From contig NZ_FUXG01000015.1 of assembly GCF_900167095.1 (NCBI RefSeq), forward strand, positions 1 through 64,000: a stretch of 64,000 bases of DNA, given 5' to 3'. The notes beneath the pieces are model-generated. The model did not search any database, was not told the origin of the DNA, and saw only the letters and a program-made list of their open reading frames with translations. The position numbers and the translations under genes were made by a program. Shown in pieces: positions 1-8,116 of this stretch (its first letter is position 1; each line of letters opens with the position of its first letter). The DNA is from Oceanospirillum multiglobuliferum (GTDB lineage: Bacteria > Pseudomonadota > Gammaproteobacteria > Pseudomonadales > Halomonadaceae).

Positions 1-95
1 GGTTCCTGCCAATGGAGGCTTGCGTAAATCCGGCCACGCGCCGGTTGCTGCCTGAGAAGTTGGAAGCCTCGCCCGAAAGGGCGGGGAGCAGTCAC
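1..95 (+). mobile_element. Right end of an IS200/IS605-family (TnpB-type) element, partial
   Basis: The stretch contains a perfect 5-bp hairpin at 30-44 (CCGGC, loop CACGC, GCCGG), then an 8-bp hairpin with a GAAA tetraloop at 67-86 (CCTCGCCC / GGGCGGGG, one T-G wobble), followed by AGCAGTCAC ending at 95. A GC-rich hairpin a few bases before the element end is the typical right end of IS200/IS605 elements and, on RNA level, the 3' scaffold of the omega RNA that guides TnpB. Two plus frames stay open here (frame 2 ends at 53-55, frame 3 at 111-113), so the tnpB C-terminus probably lies here, but I cannot tell which frame is used. The rest of the element is outside the window. The 20 bases from 96 would be the guide. 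Confidence 0.7.
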
Positions 96-195
96 CGATG
101 TAGTTGGGAGTAAAGCCTCGGCGGTAAAAATGATGCTCGTCAGGCGTTTTATTTTTCATCCAAGGTAATAAGAAAAAACGCATAAAATTCTTCAT
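96..195 (-). pseudogene. 5' fragment of a gene interrupted by the IS right end
   Basis: A minus-strand reading frame starts with ATG at 195, preceded by a good ribosome site (AAAGAGG, 6-7 bases upstream), and runs without a stop for 33 codons (begins MKNFMRFFLLPWMKNK) up to the IS junction at 95/96. The frame is N-terminally basic and hydrophobic. The start signals and open frame suggest a real gene whose remainder lies beyond the insertion, to the left of the window or lost. I do not recognise the family from 33 residues. Alternative: a chance open frame next to the element. Confidence 0.4.
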
Positions 196-572
196 GTTAG
201 CCTCTTTTATAAATATTGTTCTGTTGAGTGTGAAAATATAGACAATTTTCAGAATAACCTATGATTTGCTCTAAATGCTCTGTGCCTCCTTTTTAAATAG
301 TTTAGCCTTAATCTAAGCTATAACTAGATCAAATTAACCTTATGTTTGAGGATTGATTAGCAAAATTGACTGGAAATGTTGGGGCAATTGCTTTAAAAAT
401 GTGACTTTGGTCTAAGCTCAATGCTGCTACATTAGCCTACATAGCTTAGGCAGAGATTGGGGTTTTGACTTGCATTGGATGATGAACAATCAATCCTAAG
501 CGCTTCTCTGTAGCAATCACTATAGCCAGCTTCAATTCAATATAAAAAAATAATAGCCCAGAGGTACAAAAA
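196..572. other. AT-rich intergenic region without a recognisable gene
   Basis: Short frames here have no ribosome sites or family resemblance. The right part must hold the promoter of the binding-protein gene at 573 and the left part that of the interrupted gene at 195. I see no strong hairpin, repeat or consensus operator. Confidence 0.5.
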
Positions 573-1322
573 ATGAGTTTGAAAAAAGTACTCGCAACAG
601 TTTCTTTAGTTGCAGCAACTGTTACCGCGCCTTTTGCTTTGGCGGCTGACAATATCCGTATTGCTACCGAAGGGGCTTATGCACCTTTTAACTTTATTGA
701 CGAATCTGGCAAGTTGAAAGGCTTTGATGTTGATATTGCAAACGCTTTGTGTGAAAAGATGAAGGCAAAATGCACCATCGTTGCTCAAGATTGGGATGGT
801 ATTATTCCGGGTCTGATGGCACGTAAATATGATGCAGTGATTGCCAGTATGTCGATTACCGAAGAACGTAGCCGAGTTGTTGATTTCTCAGCACCTTACT
901 ATTCAAACAGTTTGATTTTTGTTGCACCAAAAAACAGCAAGTTTTCTCCAGATAACGTAAAAGGTAAGGTGATTGGTGCTCAGCGTGCAACAATTGCAGG
1001 CCAGTATCTAGAGGACAACTTGGGCAGAAAAGTAACCATGAAGTTATATGACACTCAAGACAATGCGTACTTAGACCTAGCGTCAGGACGTTTGGATGCT
1101 ATCGTGTCTGACCAGCTACCAGCCTATGATTGGTTGCGTTCATCAGAAGGCTAAGCGTTTGAATTTAAAGGCGAAAAGATTGATATCAATGATAAGATTG
1201 GTATTGCAGTACGTAAAGGTGACAAGCTACGTGTAGACATGAATAAAGCACTTGAAGCGATTCTGGCAGATGGTACTTATGACCGTATCAACGCGAAATA
1301 TTTCCCGTTTTCAATCTTCTAA
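573..1322 (+). pseudogene. Amino-acid ABC transporter substrate-binding protein (SBP family 3) with in-frame stop at codon 194
   Basis: The frame encodes a periplasmic binding protein of the Lys/Arg/Orn/His type (SBP_bac_3): signal peptide with cleavage likely after ALA (about residue 24), then the family opening IRIATEGAYAPFNF, the GFDVDIANAL segment and the SITEERSRVVDFSAPYY motif. Codon 194 is TAA (1152-1154), but the same frame continues without further stops through the expected C-terminal lobe and ends at a second TAA at 1320-1322, giving the usual total of about 249 residues. A single base change from CAA or AAA would explain it. The product would lack part of lobe I/II closure and probably not bind ligand. 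A ribosome site (AGAGG) precedes the ATG. No permease or ATPase gene follows in the window. It could also be a sequencing error. Confidence 0.88.
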
Positions 1323-1346
1323 ACACTGAAGATATTGTCGGGTAAA

Positions 1347-1380
1347 AATAATGGCCGCTGAATTGCGGCCATTATTGTTT
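1347..1380 (+). terminator. Bidirectional-type terminator between the binding-protein gene and the receptor gene
   Basis: Perfect 12-bp stem (AATAATGGCCGC / GCGGCCATTATT) with a TGAATT loop, followed by TGTTT on the plus strand. It sits between convergent genes. Confidence 0.75.
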
Positions 1381-1405
1381 GAGCAGTGATAGTTAACAGC
1401 TCAAG

Positions 1406-3109
1406 TTAGCACTTAAAACGTGCTACATTCTGCTGTAGCTGCACCGCTAGTTGTGACAGCTCTTCACTGCTTGCAGCAACCTGATCTGAACCTGCGGCAG
1501 TTTCTGCTGAAACATCCACAATATTGATTAAGTTACGGTTCATCTCTTCGGCAACTGCGCTTTGCTCTTCTGTGGCGGTGGCCACTTGAGAGGTCATATC
1601 TCGAATGGCCTCCATCTGTTGCACAATCAGCTTCAATTCTTCACCGGCATGAATGGCCGCTTGCACACTCTCATCCGCCCATTTACGGCTGCGATCCATC
1701 ACTTCTACAGCATTTGCTGCAGTTGAGCGCAGGCGCTCATTCATATTGCGAATCTCTTTGGTCGAGTCTTGAGTTCGTTGTGCTAGCTGACGTACCTCAT
1801 CGGCCACTACCGCAAAACCACGACCCGTTTCCCCCGCACGCGCAGCTTCAATTGCAGCGTTAAGTGCGAGTAAGTTAGTTTGTTCAGAGATGCCTTGAAT
1901 AACCTGTAGTACGGTGCTGATCTCTTCGGTCTCGACTTCTAAGGCGCGAATAACGCGAGAAGCTTCTTCTACTTCAGCACTTAGCAAAACTCCGCGTAAA
2001 CCCTCGCCCAATCGGGCGGGGATACAAGCGGGAACCGCGCAGCGGTTCTAATATGCTATATGTGTGATTTTCTCAATGGTATCTTCAACCTCATGGTTGC
2101 CTTTATCGGCTTCATTATCGGCGGCATTGGTAGCCTCGGCGCTTGCATTTGCACTGCGAGCGACCTCTTGCACAGTGGCTGCCATTTCATTCATAGCAGT
2201 CGACAGCAAGTCGGTTTCATCTGACTGGCGGCGAATACCTGCGCTGGTTTGTTCAGCGGTTGCTGCCAACTCTTCCGCAGAACCGTGTAGTTGATTAGCA
2301 GAGCTGGTGATCATAAAAACAAGGTCTTGGAAGACTTGTAGTGTGCTGTCGACTGAACGTGACATGGCACCTAGTTCATCTTTGCTATTCAAATTCACTC
2401 GTACACGTAAGTCTCCAGAGGCCACTTCTTTCATAACACGGGTGACTTGGTCTAGCGGATCAAGAATAGAGCGCGCAATGGCCATTGCAATCGCCACCAT
2501 TACTACTAGAGCAACAACAAGCTGTATGGCGGCGTGGGTTACACCATCCCAAAAAATTTCTTCAATTTCAAAGGTGTAATCACCAGAACCGATCACCCAA
2601 CCCCATTCAGGCATCACTTTGACATAAGAGATTTTCTCTTTAGGCTCTTTATAGCCCGCTTTAGGCCAACGATACGTAAAGGTGCCGTCCACTTTGCCTT
2701 GTCGGCCTAAATTGGCCATGTTTTTAAAGACGGGGGTGCCATCTTCAGTCGTGACGGAGGATAGATTTTTACCTATTACACTGGCGTCACCACCATTGGC
2801 CAAGGCTACAGCGTCGTAGTTAAAAACAAAGAAATACTCACCATCGGCGTAGCGCATGGTTTGGATGGCCGCTAAAGCTATTTTTTGAGCCTCTTCTGTA
2901 TTTAAGGTGCCAGACTTGGCCTGAAGGGAGAAGCCTTCCACCATTGTGTGAGCAGCCTCAACAAGAGTCTTCACCTTTTCGTTTGAGGCAGCATAAAGTT
3001 CTTTGCGTTGATCTTGTAGAGCTAATAACTCAATAGTGGCCATAGTGAGAACGGCTAAAGCGATTAAAAAATATAATCGAGCCTTTACTGTGAAGTCCTG
3101 TAGTTTCAT
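1406..3109 (-). pseudogene. Methyl-accepting chemotaxis protein disrupted by a 75-bp insertion
   Basis: Two minus-strand pieces form one receptor. The N-terminal piece (stop at 2048) has a first membrane segment (about residues 9-28), a periplasmic single Cache domain (with EYFFVFNYDA and WGWVIGSGDY), a second membrane segment (about 195-215), a HAMP domain and the start of the signalling helix. The C-terminal piece (1406 to about 1987) holds the highly conserved hairpin tip [19 protein letters not shown] and the rest of the methylation helix. Joining the codons before 2062 and after 1988 restores the usual MCP spacing ([14 protein letters not shown]), so the original gene was about 540 codons. 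The insert length is divisible by three but supplies an in-frame TAG. A receptor without the tip cannot couple to CheA/CheW. GTG or ATG restarts could still give a soluble signalling fragment. Confidence 0.88.
1988..2062. mobile_element. 75-bp palindromic insertion related to IS200/IS605 ends (MITE-like)
   Basis: The insert carries two hairpins: CCTCGCCC-AATC-GGGCGGGG at 2002-2021 and AACCGC-GCA-GCGGTT at 2033-2047. The arms of the first are identical to the arms of the right-end hairpin at 67-86; only the loop differs. It has no coding capacity. This fits a solo remnant or palindrome-associated miniature element mobilised by an IS200/IS605 transposase. Exact borders are inferred from the reconstructed receptor reading frame and may shift by a few bases. 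Confidence 0.65.
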
Positions 3110-3451
3110 AACACTCCCTCGGTGATGATGTGGTAAACAAGGAACGCGCCAACAACCAAATCAAATAAGATAGGGGTGGCGTCCAGTGCCTTATTTAATT
3201 GTAACAATCATTGCATGCTGATTCACGTGCTCATCAAGTGATTGCCTGTTTTATCAGCAATGAATTTGATATTGGGCAGCCAAACTCGATTGTTATATAA
3301 CAGACGTTACAATTTCGTGTTGTGAACGGTGAGTCACAGGGAAAAAACAGCTTTTTAGCAGAAGTCGTTATAGTGGTTGGCAAAACAGTCTAGGCTTACC
3401 GTCTTTTTAGTGGCGGTTATAATAAAAACAAAAGACAGATAGGTGCCCATA
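3110..3451. other. Divergent intergenic region, receptor gene to hydrolase
   Basis: About 340 bases with no gene. It must contain the promoters of both neighbours. I looked for a sigma-28 type promoter for the receptor and did not find a convincing one. Confidence 0.4.
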
Positions 3452-4297
3452 ATGACATTGCACACCGATTTATTAATCAATTGCTCAACTCATGTTGTTA
3501 CAACAGAGGGTTGTAGGGCTCAGTGCCAACAGGTTCAGGTAGGTGAACATCAACTGCATCTGCAACATCTAGAGCCTTCTGAATTGAGAGGTGATAATCC
3601 TTTAACGTTAGTTTTCCTACATGAAGGGTTAGGTAGTATTGAAATGTGGAAGCAGTTTCCTGCTCAGCTTTGTGTTGCCACAGGCTGTAAAGGGATCGTT
3701 TACGACCGCTATGGCTATGGTTTTTCGACACCTGTAACCTTGCCTCGCCCGTTGGATTATTTAGAAATTGAAGGGTTACAACGAGTACCTGCGTTGTTAG
3801 ATAGCCTAGATTTAAGCAATGTGGTGCTAATTGGTCACAGTGATGGTGGCTCTATTGCTTTATTGGCGGCAACAGTTGCGCAGGGGCGTGTTAAAGCGGT
3901 GATTACTGAGGCCGCTCATGTTTTTGTGGAAGGGATGACGCTGGAGGGTATAGAGGATGCTGTACAGGCGTATGCAACAACAGCATTACCCGAGAAGTTG
4001 GCACGCTACCATGGCGAGCATACTGATAATGTGTTTCATGCTTGGTGTGACACTTGGTTAAACCCTGAGTTTAGGGCTTGGAATATCGAAGCGCACTTGA
4101 GTAAGATTCAGTGCCCGCTTCTGGTGATGCAGGGCGTACAAGATGAATATGGTTCAGAGCAGCAGGTGCAAAGTATTGCGCATAACAGTAGTGGCATTGC
4201 ACAGATTGCCATGATTGATAACTGCGGACATGTGCCGCATCACCAGGCAACAGAAACCGTATTTAATGCCATGCGTGATTTTATTCGGCAGCTGTGA
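3452..4297 (+). CDS. Alpha/beta hydrolase
   Basis: A 281-residue alpha/beta hydrolase fold enzyme, probably cytoplasmic (no signal peptide). The oxyanion/HG-like segment LVFLHEGLGS (about residues 53-62), the nucleophile elbow GHSDGG (Ser near residue 130), the acid in MQGVQDEYG and the histidine in DNCGHVPHH give a complete Ser-Asp-His triad. The substrate cannot be inferred. I chose ATG 3452 because AGGTG lies 6 bases upstream; a GTG at 3443 in the same frame has no good ribosome site. It is followed by a clear terminator and is probably monocistronic. Confidence 0.85.
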   Translation: MTLHTDLLINCSTHVVTTEGCRAQCQQVQVGEHQLHLQHLEPSELRGDNPLTLVFLHEGLGSIEMWKQFPAQLCVATGCKGIVYDRYGYGFSTPVTLPRPLDYLEIEGLQRVPALLDSLDLSNVVLIGHSDGGSIALLAATVAQGRVKAVITEAAHVFVEGMTLEGIEDAVQAYATTALPEKLARYHGEHTDNVFHAWCDTWLNPEFRAWNIEAHLSKIQCPLLVMQGVQDEYGSEQQVQSIAHNSSGIAQIAMIDNCGHVPHHQATETVFNAMRDFIRQL

Positions 4298-4346
4298 TCA
4301 TAATGGGCTGTCCACTCGTTTCTGAGTGCCAACCTGCTTGAGTGCG

Positions 4347-4371
4347 ACCACCGCGGTTAAGCGGTGGTTTT
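4347..4371 (+). terminator. Rho-independent terminator after the hydrolase
   Basis: 8-bp stem ACCACCGC / GCGGTGGT with loop GGTTAA, followed by TTTTA. Confidence 0.7.
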
Positions 4372-4384
4372 ACCGCTTTTTGTT

Positions 4385-5092
4385 TTAGAAGCGTCGAGTG
4401 GAGCCTGATAACGGCATAAAACCACCACGATCAACCACTCGGCCCATCTTGTCTGGGTCGTTGTCGCCATTGATCGGCTCTACGCTAACAAGCACCTCTG
4501 CTTTCACTAGCATGGGGCGATAAGGCTCTGGCACCATCATTTTCTCTAAGCCGTTATGTGGCAATGTGCCTAGCATCAAATACTCACCATTAATTTTCAG
4601 CCAGAGCTTACAGACCAAACCTGAAGGAAGTTTTGCGGGGTCTATGGTTTGTACCATCACATTACTACGATCCATGCTTGTGTTTACCAACCAAGCAGGC
4701 TTTTTCTCATCGTTGTGTACCACATATAAGTGGTCAGCCGTATTATCCATGGGTGGCTTTTGCAGCAACAACGTTAGCCCCAAAACAAACGCGCAGGAAA
4801 ATGAAACAGCGGTAGACCACTGCCAAAAATTCAGTCGTTTAAACCAAGGTTCTGGCTTCACTATCTCTTCGATGGCTCGCCAAACACGTTTTGGTGGTTG
4901 TACAGGCTCTAACTGGCTGTTTAACAGCTGTAAGTGCTCACGCCACTGCTCTACCTCTTTTTGTAGGTCTGTACTGAACACCAATAGCGCTTCAAAAGCT
5001 GCTTTATCTTGTACTGACAAAGTGCCCAGCACATATTCACCAGCGGCTTGATTACGCTGTTCGGGATCGGTTAAATCGATTGGGTGATGCAT
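4385..5092 (-). CDS. Anti-sigma factor, RskA/ChrR-like membrane protein
   Basis: A 235-residue single-pass inner-membrane protein. The N-terminal cytoplasmic helices (about 1-75, with AAGEYVLGTL, the usual opening of anti-sigma factors of this type) would bind the sigma factor. One membrane segment (about 97-113) is followed by an RskA-like periplasmic domain (with WLVNTSMDRSN and LWLKINGEYLMLGTLP). It is encoded directly after the ECF sigma gene with a 22-base overlap; its ATG at 5092 uses GAGAGG inside the sigma gene as ribosome site, so the two are translationally coupled. That arrangement is the standard one for an ECF regulator and its inhibitor. The signal it senses is unknown. Confidence 0.85.
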   Translation of the reverse strand: MHHPIDLTDPEQRNQAAGEYVLGTLSVQDKAAFEALLVFSTDLQKEVEQWREHLQLLNSQLEPVQPPKRVWRAIEEIVKPEPWFKRLNFWQWSTAVSFSCAFVLGLTLLLQKPPMDNTADHLYVVHNDEKKPAWLVNTSMDRSNVMVQTIDPAKLPSGLVCKLWLKINGEYLMLGTLPHNGLEKMMVPEPYRPMLVKAEVLVSVEPINGDNDPDKMGRVVDRGGFMPLSGSTRRF

Positions 5093-5640
5093 AGCTTTAA
5101 CCTCTCAAGTCCACGGCGAATCCAAGTTTTTACAGTACCTAATGGTTGTTTTAGGTGTTCAGCCATTTCTTGGTGGCTGAAGCCTTCAAAATAAGCCAGC
5201 TCTAAGCATTGGCGTTGATCACTATTAAGTGTTTCCAAACAGTGGTGTACAGCTGTGGATGACTGCCACTGTTCTGCTAAGTGCTCCGTATTTTGGCGTT
5301 GATCTGACATCTCCACCAAAACATCATCGCTATCGTGCAAGCGGTCATTTTTGTAACGGCGCAACCAGTCCAGTGCCTGATTACGGGCAATGGTACTGAG
5401 CCAAGTCATAGGGCGTGCAATGTCATCATTATATTGTCCTGCGCTATGCCAAATCTTAACAAATATCTGTTGTAAGCAATCTTCAGCATGGCTTTCATTC
5501 TTAATAATACGCAGCACAATGGCAAACAGATGCGCAGAGGTTTGCTGATAGAGCTTTTTCAAAGCCCTATCCTCCTGTCGAGCACAGGCTTGTAGCAACT
5601 GTTTTAGTTGATCTTGTTCAGGATCTTGGGTGGGTGTCAT
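5071..5640 (-). CDS. ECF RNA polymerase sigma factor (SigK/RpoE type)
   Basis: A 189-residue extracytoplasmic-function sigma factor. Region 2 is seen in the DCLQQIFVKIWHSAGQY and MTWLSTIARNQALDWLRRY segments (about residues 56-96), and region 4 in the C-terminal helix-turn-helix FEGFSHQEMAEHLKQPLGTV (about 150-170), which would read the -35 element. The partner anti-sigma gene overlaps its 3' end. SigK/RskA-type pairs usually autoregulate and control a small regulon; the target genes are not obvious here. The divergent small gene at 5770 is one candidate because it shares the intergenic region. Confidence 0.9.
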   Translation of the reverse strand: MTPTQDPEQDQLKQLLQACARQEDRALKKLYQQTSAHLFAIVLRIIKNESHAEDCLQQIFVKIWHSAGQYNDDIARPMTWLSTIARNQALDWLRRYKNDRLHDSDDVLVEMSDQRQNTEHLAEQWQSSTAVHHCLETLNSDQRQCLELAYFEGFSHQEMAEHLKQPLGTVKTWIRRGLERLKLCITQSI

Positions 5641-5769
5641 TATGATAATTCCAAGCTACGCCCTAAGCGATTTTGCTATTTTTACCCGAAAAATCAGTAC
5701 ATTTGTTCGGTAAGCTTTAACGGGGTATGGTAGGGTGCAATAGATCAATTTAACAACAGGAATTTGACA

Positions 5770-6075
5770 ATGGCATCAGATAAACTACAGCACACCGCAG
5801 GTATTTGTTGGATTAGCGAGCCACAGTGGACACGTTTTTTAGAAGTTGCCGAAGATGCGAACTTGTTAGAAAACAGCTGGCAAGAATGGGCTGAGAAGAC
5901 AGACGAGATGATTACAGCGTTCGCGGAGAAAGGCATCACAGTTGTAAAAGTACCTGTAGATGTTGAAGAGTTGATTCAATGGTGTGAAGAGAAAGAGCGT
6001 GTGATCACCAGCAGCAGCCGTGCCGAGTTTGTAACCCAGCTAATGACCCAGAAGCATACAGGCGTTAAACATTAG
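5770..6075 (+). CDS. Conserved-looking hypothetical protein, 101 aa
   Basis: A small soluble, acidic protein rich in Glu and Trp, without signal peptide or membrane segment; I do not recognise the family. The start ATG 5770 is chosen because AGGA lies 8 bases upstream; the TTG at 5764 in frame is too close to that site. It is divergent from the ECF sigma gene with about 130 bases between, and is followed by a block of hairpins. The C-terminal part (with EELIQWCEEKERV) looks helical. Codon use resembles that of the neighbours, so it is probably a native gene. Confidence 0.65.
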   Translation: MASDKLQHTAGICWISEPQWTRFLEVAEDANLLENSWQEWAEKTDEMITAFAEKGITVVKVPVDVEELIQWCEEKERVITSSSRAEFVTQLMTQKHTGVKH

Positions 6076-6111
6076 TTTTTGATTAAGCACCAGAATAAAA
6101 GAATTTCGGTA

Positions 6112-6134
6112 TTTTCCGGCCAGCGGCCGGAAAA
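6112..6134. repeat. Perfect 10-bp inverted repeat
   Basis: TTTTCCGGCC-AGC-GGCCGGAAAA, followed at 6136-6146 by a second small hairpin CTCT-GCG-AGAG. It could end transcription from either side, but there is no T-run after the stem beyond the arm itself. It may also be part of a palindromic insertion. Confidence 0.55.
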
Positions 6135-6173
6135 ACTCTGCGAGAGTGCTTGGTTCTTGTAAGGGGCGCTTCG

Positions 6174-6200
6174 TAAAAACCAGATGTTAGTCATCTGGTT
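6174..6200 (-). terminator. Terminator of the CoA-transferase gene
   Basis: 9-bp perfect stem AACCAGATG / CATCTGGTT with loop TTAGT; read on the minus strand it is followed by TTTTT (6175-6179), 26 bases after the CoA-transferase stop. Confidence 0.75.
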
Positions 6201-6225
6201 CTCTTGGTTTTGAAGCCTGAGATTT

Positions 6226-7911
6226 TCACTCTGATTCTGCTGTAGTTAACTCATTTAGCGCTTCTGTGTGCTGTGATCCTTCTACTGCCCGATGTCCCCC
6301 AGTTTTTTGTGCTTCAACTAAGATTTTGCACATCGAGCGTAACTGCTTTACCGGCGTGCTACCCGCATAGCGAATATTCATTGGTCCTGACTTGAACAGC
6401 CGAGAATCCATTAGCCGAAGGTCAGGCGATATGACCGGACGAAAATCCATCTGCTGCAAAATATCACGCTCTAAATCAATACCAGGGGCAATCTCTGTTA
6501 GGCAGAGGCCGTCATCGGTTAAACAGAACACCGCGCGTTCTGTAATTAGGGTAACTTTTTGGCCTTGTTCACAGGCATATTGACCATTAAAAGTGATCTG
6601 CTGCACCTTGTTACAGAATTTTTTCTGCGAGCCATTACGGATTACTTGCACTTGCTCATTTTCGAAGCTCAGTTGCTGTGAGCCAGAGGTAAATGTACCT
6701 AAAAAGAACAACTCTTGGGTGTTTTGCGTGATGTTGATAAAGCCACCCGCCCCCGCCAATTTATGACCAAAGCGGCTGACATTGATATGGCCTACTGCAC
6801 AGGTTTCCGCTAAGCCCAGAAACGCCTGATCCAATCCGCCACCATCATAAAAATCAAACTGAGCGGGCTGGTCGATAATAGCGCTGGCATTGGCGACTGC
6901 ACCAAAACTTAAACCACTGGCGGGTTGACCACCAATGCCGCCGGGTTCAACTGTCAGAGTAAAACTGTCCAGCAAACCTTCTTCAGCAGCAACCTCTGCG
7001 ACCATTTCAGGCATACCAATACCCAAGTTGATTACACCGCCTGTTTTAAGCGCCATCAACGCACGGCGGCCAATCACTTTACGGGCATCAAGTATCACAG
7101 GCTTAGTGGCAAGATTAGGGCTTTTAACTTCACCGCTGTAGGCGGGGTTAAATTGTTCGGCAAAGGTTTGTGGGTGATCTTCAGGTGCAGCCAATATCAC
7201 ATGATCCACTAATATGCCGGGAATCCGAATTCGATCAGGACTGACTTGATGCTGCTGCGTAATACGCTCAACTTGAACTAGCACCTTGCCGCCACTGTTT
7301 TTTACCGCTTGGGCGATTGCTAAAACGTCCAGAGGTAGTGCCTCTCGCTCCATTGATATATTGCCTTGTAGATCAGAGGTCGTGCCTCTTAACAATGCGA
7401 TATGGATAGGAAAGCTTTTGTAAAAAAGATGCTCTTGTCCAGCAACTGTTAACAGTTCAACATGATCTTCTAGGCTGATTGAATTGATTTTTCCGCCTTC
7501 ATAGCGTGGATCAACAAAAGTATGCAAGCCTACTTTGCTGATGACTCCCGGACGCCCTGCGGCAATATCACGGAACAGATGACAAATAACACCTTGTGGC
7601 AGGTTATAGGCTTGAATTTGCTCTGCGATGGCCATTTGGCCTAACTTAGGGGCTAATCCCCAATGCCCACCCACCACTTTTTTAACCATACCTTGATGGG
7701 CAAAGCGGTTGAGCCCTCGTGTTTTGGCATCCCCTTGGCCTGCGGCATAAATCAGTGATAGCTCAGAAGGGTGCCCTGTTGCTAAAAAGCGCTGTTCAAT
7801 TGCTTTGGCTAGCGCCTCTGCAAAGCCGATGCCGATAAAACCACCCGTAGCGATAGTGGCTTGGTCTGGTATTAGGTTTGCGGCTTGCTCAGGTGTGATC
7901 AGCTTTTCCAT
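6226..7911 (-). CDS. Fused acyl-CoA:acetate/3-ketoacid (propionate-type) CoA-transferase
   Basis: A 561-residue class I CoA-transferase with the alpha and beta halves fused, as in propionate CoA-transferase and YdiF-type enzymes. The alpha half opens with the glycine-rich ATGGFIGIGFAEALAKAI segment (about residues 21-38), and the beta half carries VINLGIGMPEMVA and the catalytic glutamate in TVEPGGIGG. It swaps CoA between short-chain acids and so activates acids such as propionate or acetoacetate for catabolism; the exact acid is not readable. The gene is followed by its own terminator and preceded by a sigma-54-like promoter and activator sites. The adjacent upstream gene encodes the probable activator, so the pair forms a dedicated regulatory unit. 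Confidence 0.9.
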   Translation of the reverse strand: MEKLITPEQAANLIPDQATIATGGFIGIGFAEALAKAIEQRFLATGHPSELSLIYAAGQGDAKTRGLNRFAHQGMVKKVVGGHWGLAPKLGQMAIAEQIQAYNLPQGVICHLFRDIAAGRPGVISKVGLHTFVDPRYEGGKINSISLEDHVELLTVAGQEHLFYKSFPIHIALLRGTTSDLQGNISMEREALPLDVLAIAQAVKNSGGKVLVQVERITQQHQVSPDRIRIPGILVDHVILAAPEDHPQTFAEQFNPAYSGEVKSPNLATKPVILDARKVIGRRALMALKTGGVINLGIGMPEMVAEVAAEEGLLDSFTLTVEPGGIGGQPASGLSFGAVANASAIIDQPAQFDFYDGGGLDQAFLGLAETCAVGHINVSRFGHKLAGAGGFINITQNTQELFFLGTFTSGSQQLSFENEQVQVIRNGSQKKFCNKVQQITFNGQYACEQGQKVTLITERAVFCLTDDGLCLTEIAPGIDLERDILQQMDFRPVISPDLRLMDSRLFKSGPMNIRYAGSTPVKQLRSMCKILVEAQKTGGHRAVEGSQHTEALNELTTAESE

Positions 7912-7965
7912 AAAAGTTGGTCCTAACTTTTGTTATTGTATAAGTTGGAGCGATTACTTTAACAA

Positions 7966-7981
7966 TACAAACTTTAGGCCA
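7966..7981 (-). promoter_or_regulatory. Probable sigma-54 (-24/-12) promoter of the CoA-transferase gene
   Basis: Minus-strand TGGCCTAAAGTTTGTA fits the TGGCACG-N4-TTGCW pattern: GG at -24, TTG at -12 with correct spacing; the usual C after TTG is T. It lies about 55 bases before the start codon. Confidence 0.55.
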
Positions 7982-8055
7982 GATATTAATAGTTTAGTAA
8001 AAACAATAGGTTAAATTTTTAAATGGGATTGGTTCGAGAAGTGTTAGCGGCCTTT

Positions 8056-8116
8056 GTGTCTAGATTTATGCAAAAGTGTCTAATCATATTAGACGTATTT
8101 TGAGCCTATTTAGACA
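8056..8116. promoter_or_regulatory. Candidate upstream activator sites for the sigma-54 regulator
   Basis: Perfect inverted repeat GTCTAAT-CAT-ATTAGAC at 8078-8094, flanked by further half-sites GTGTCTA at 8056 and TTAGACA at 8110-8116. It lies about 100 bases upstream of the -24/-12 element, the usual distance for an enhancer-binding protein, and abuts the 3' end of the regulator gene. Confidence 0.6.

Noticed and set aside
8070-8095. Minus-strand GACAC-TTTT-GCAT as a sigma-54 promoter
   Set aside because: Spacing between the G and GC elements is 9 instead of 12 bases; the site at 7966-7981 fits better.
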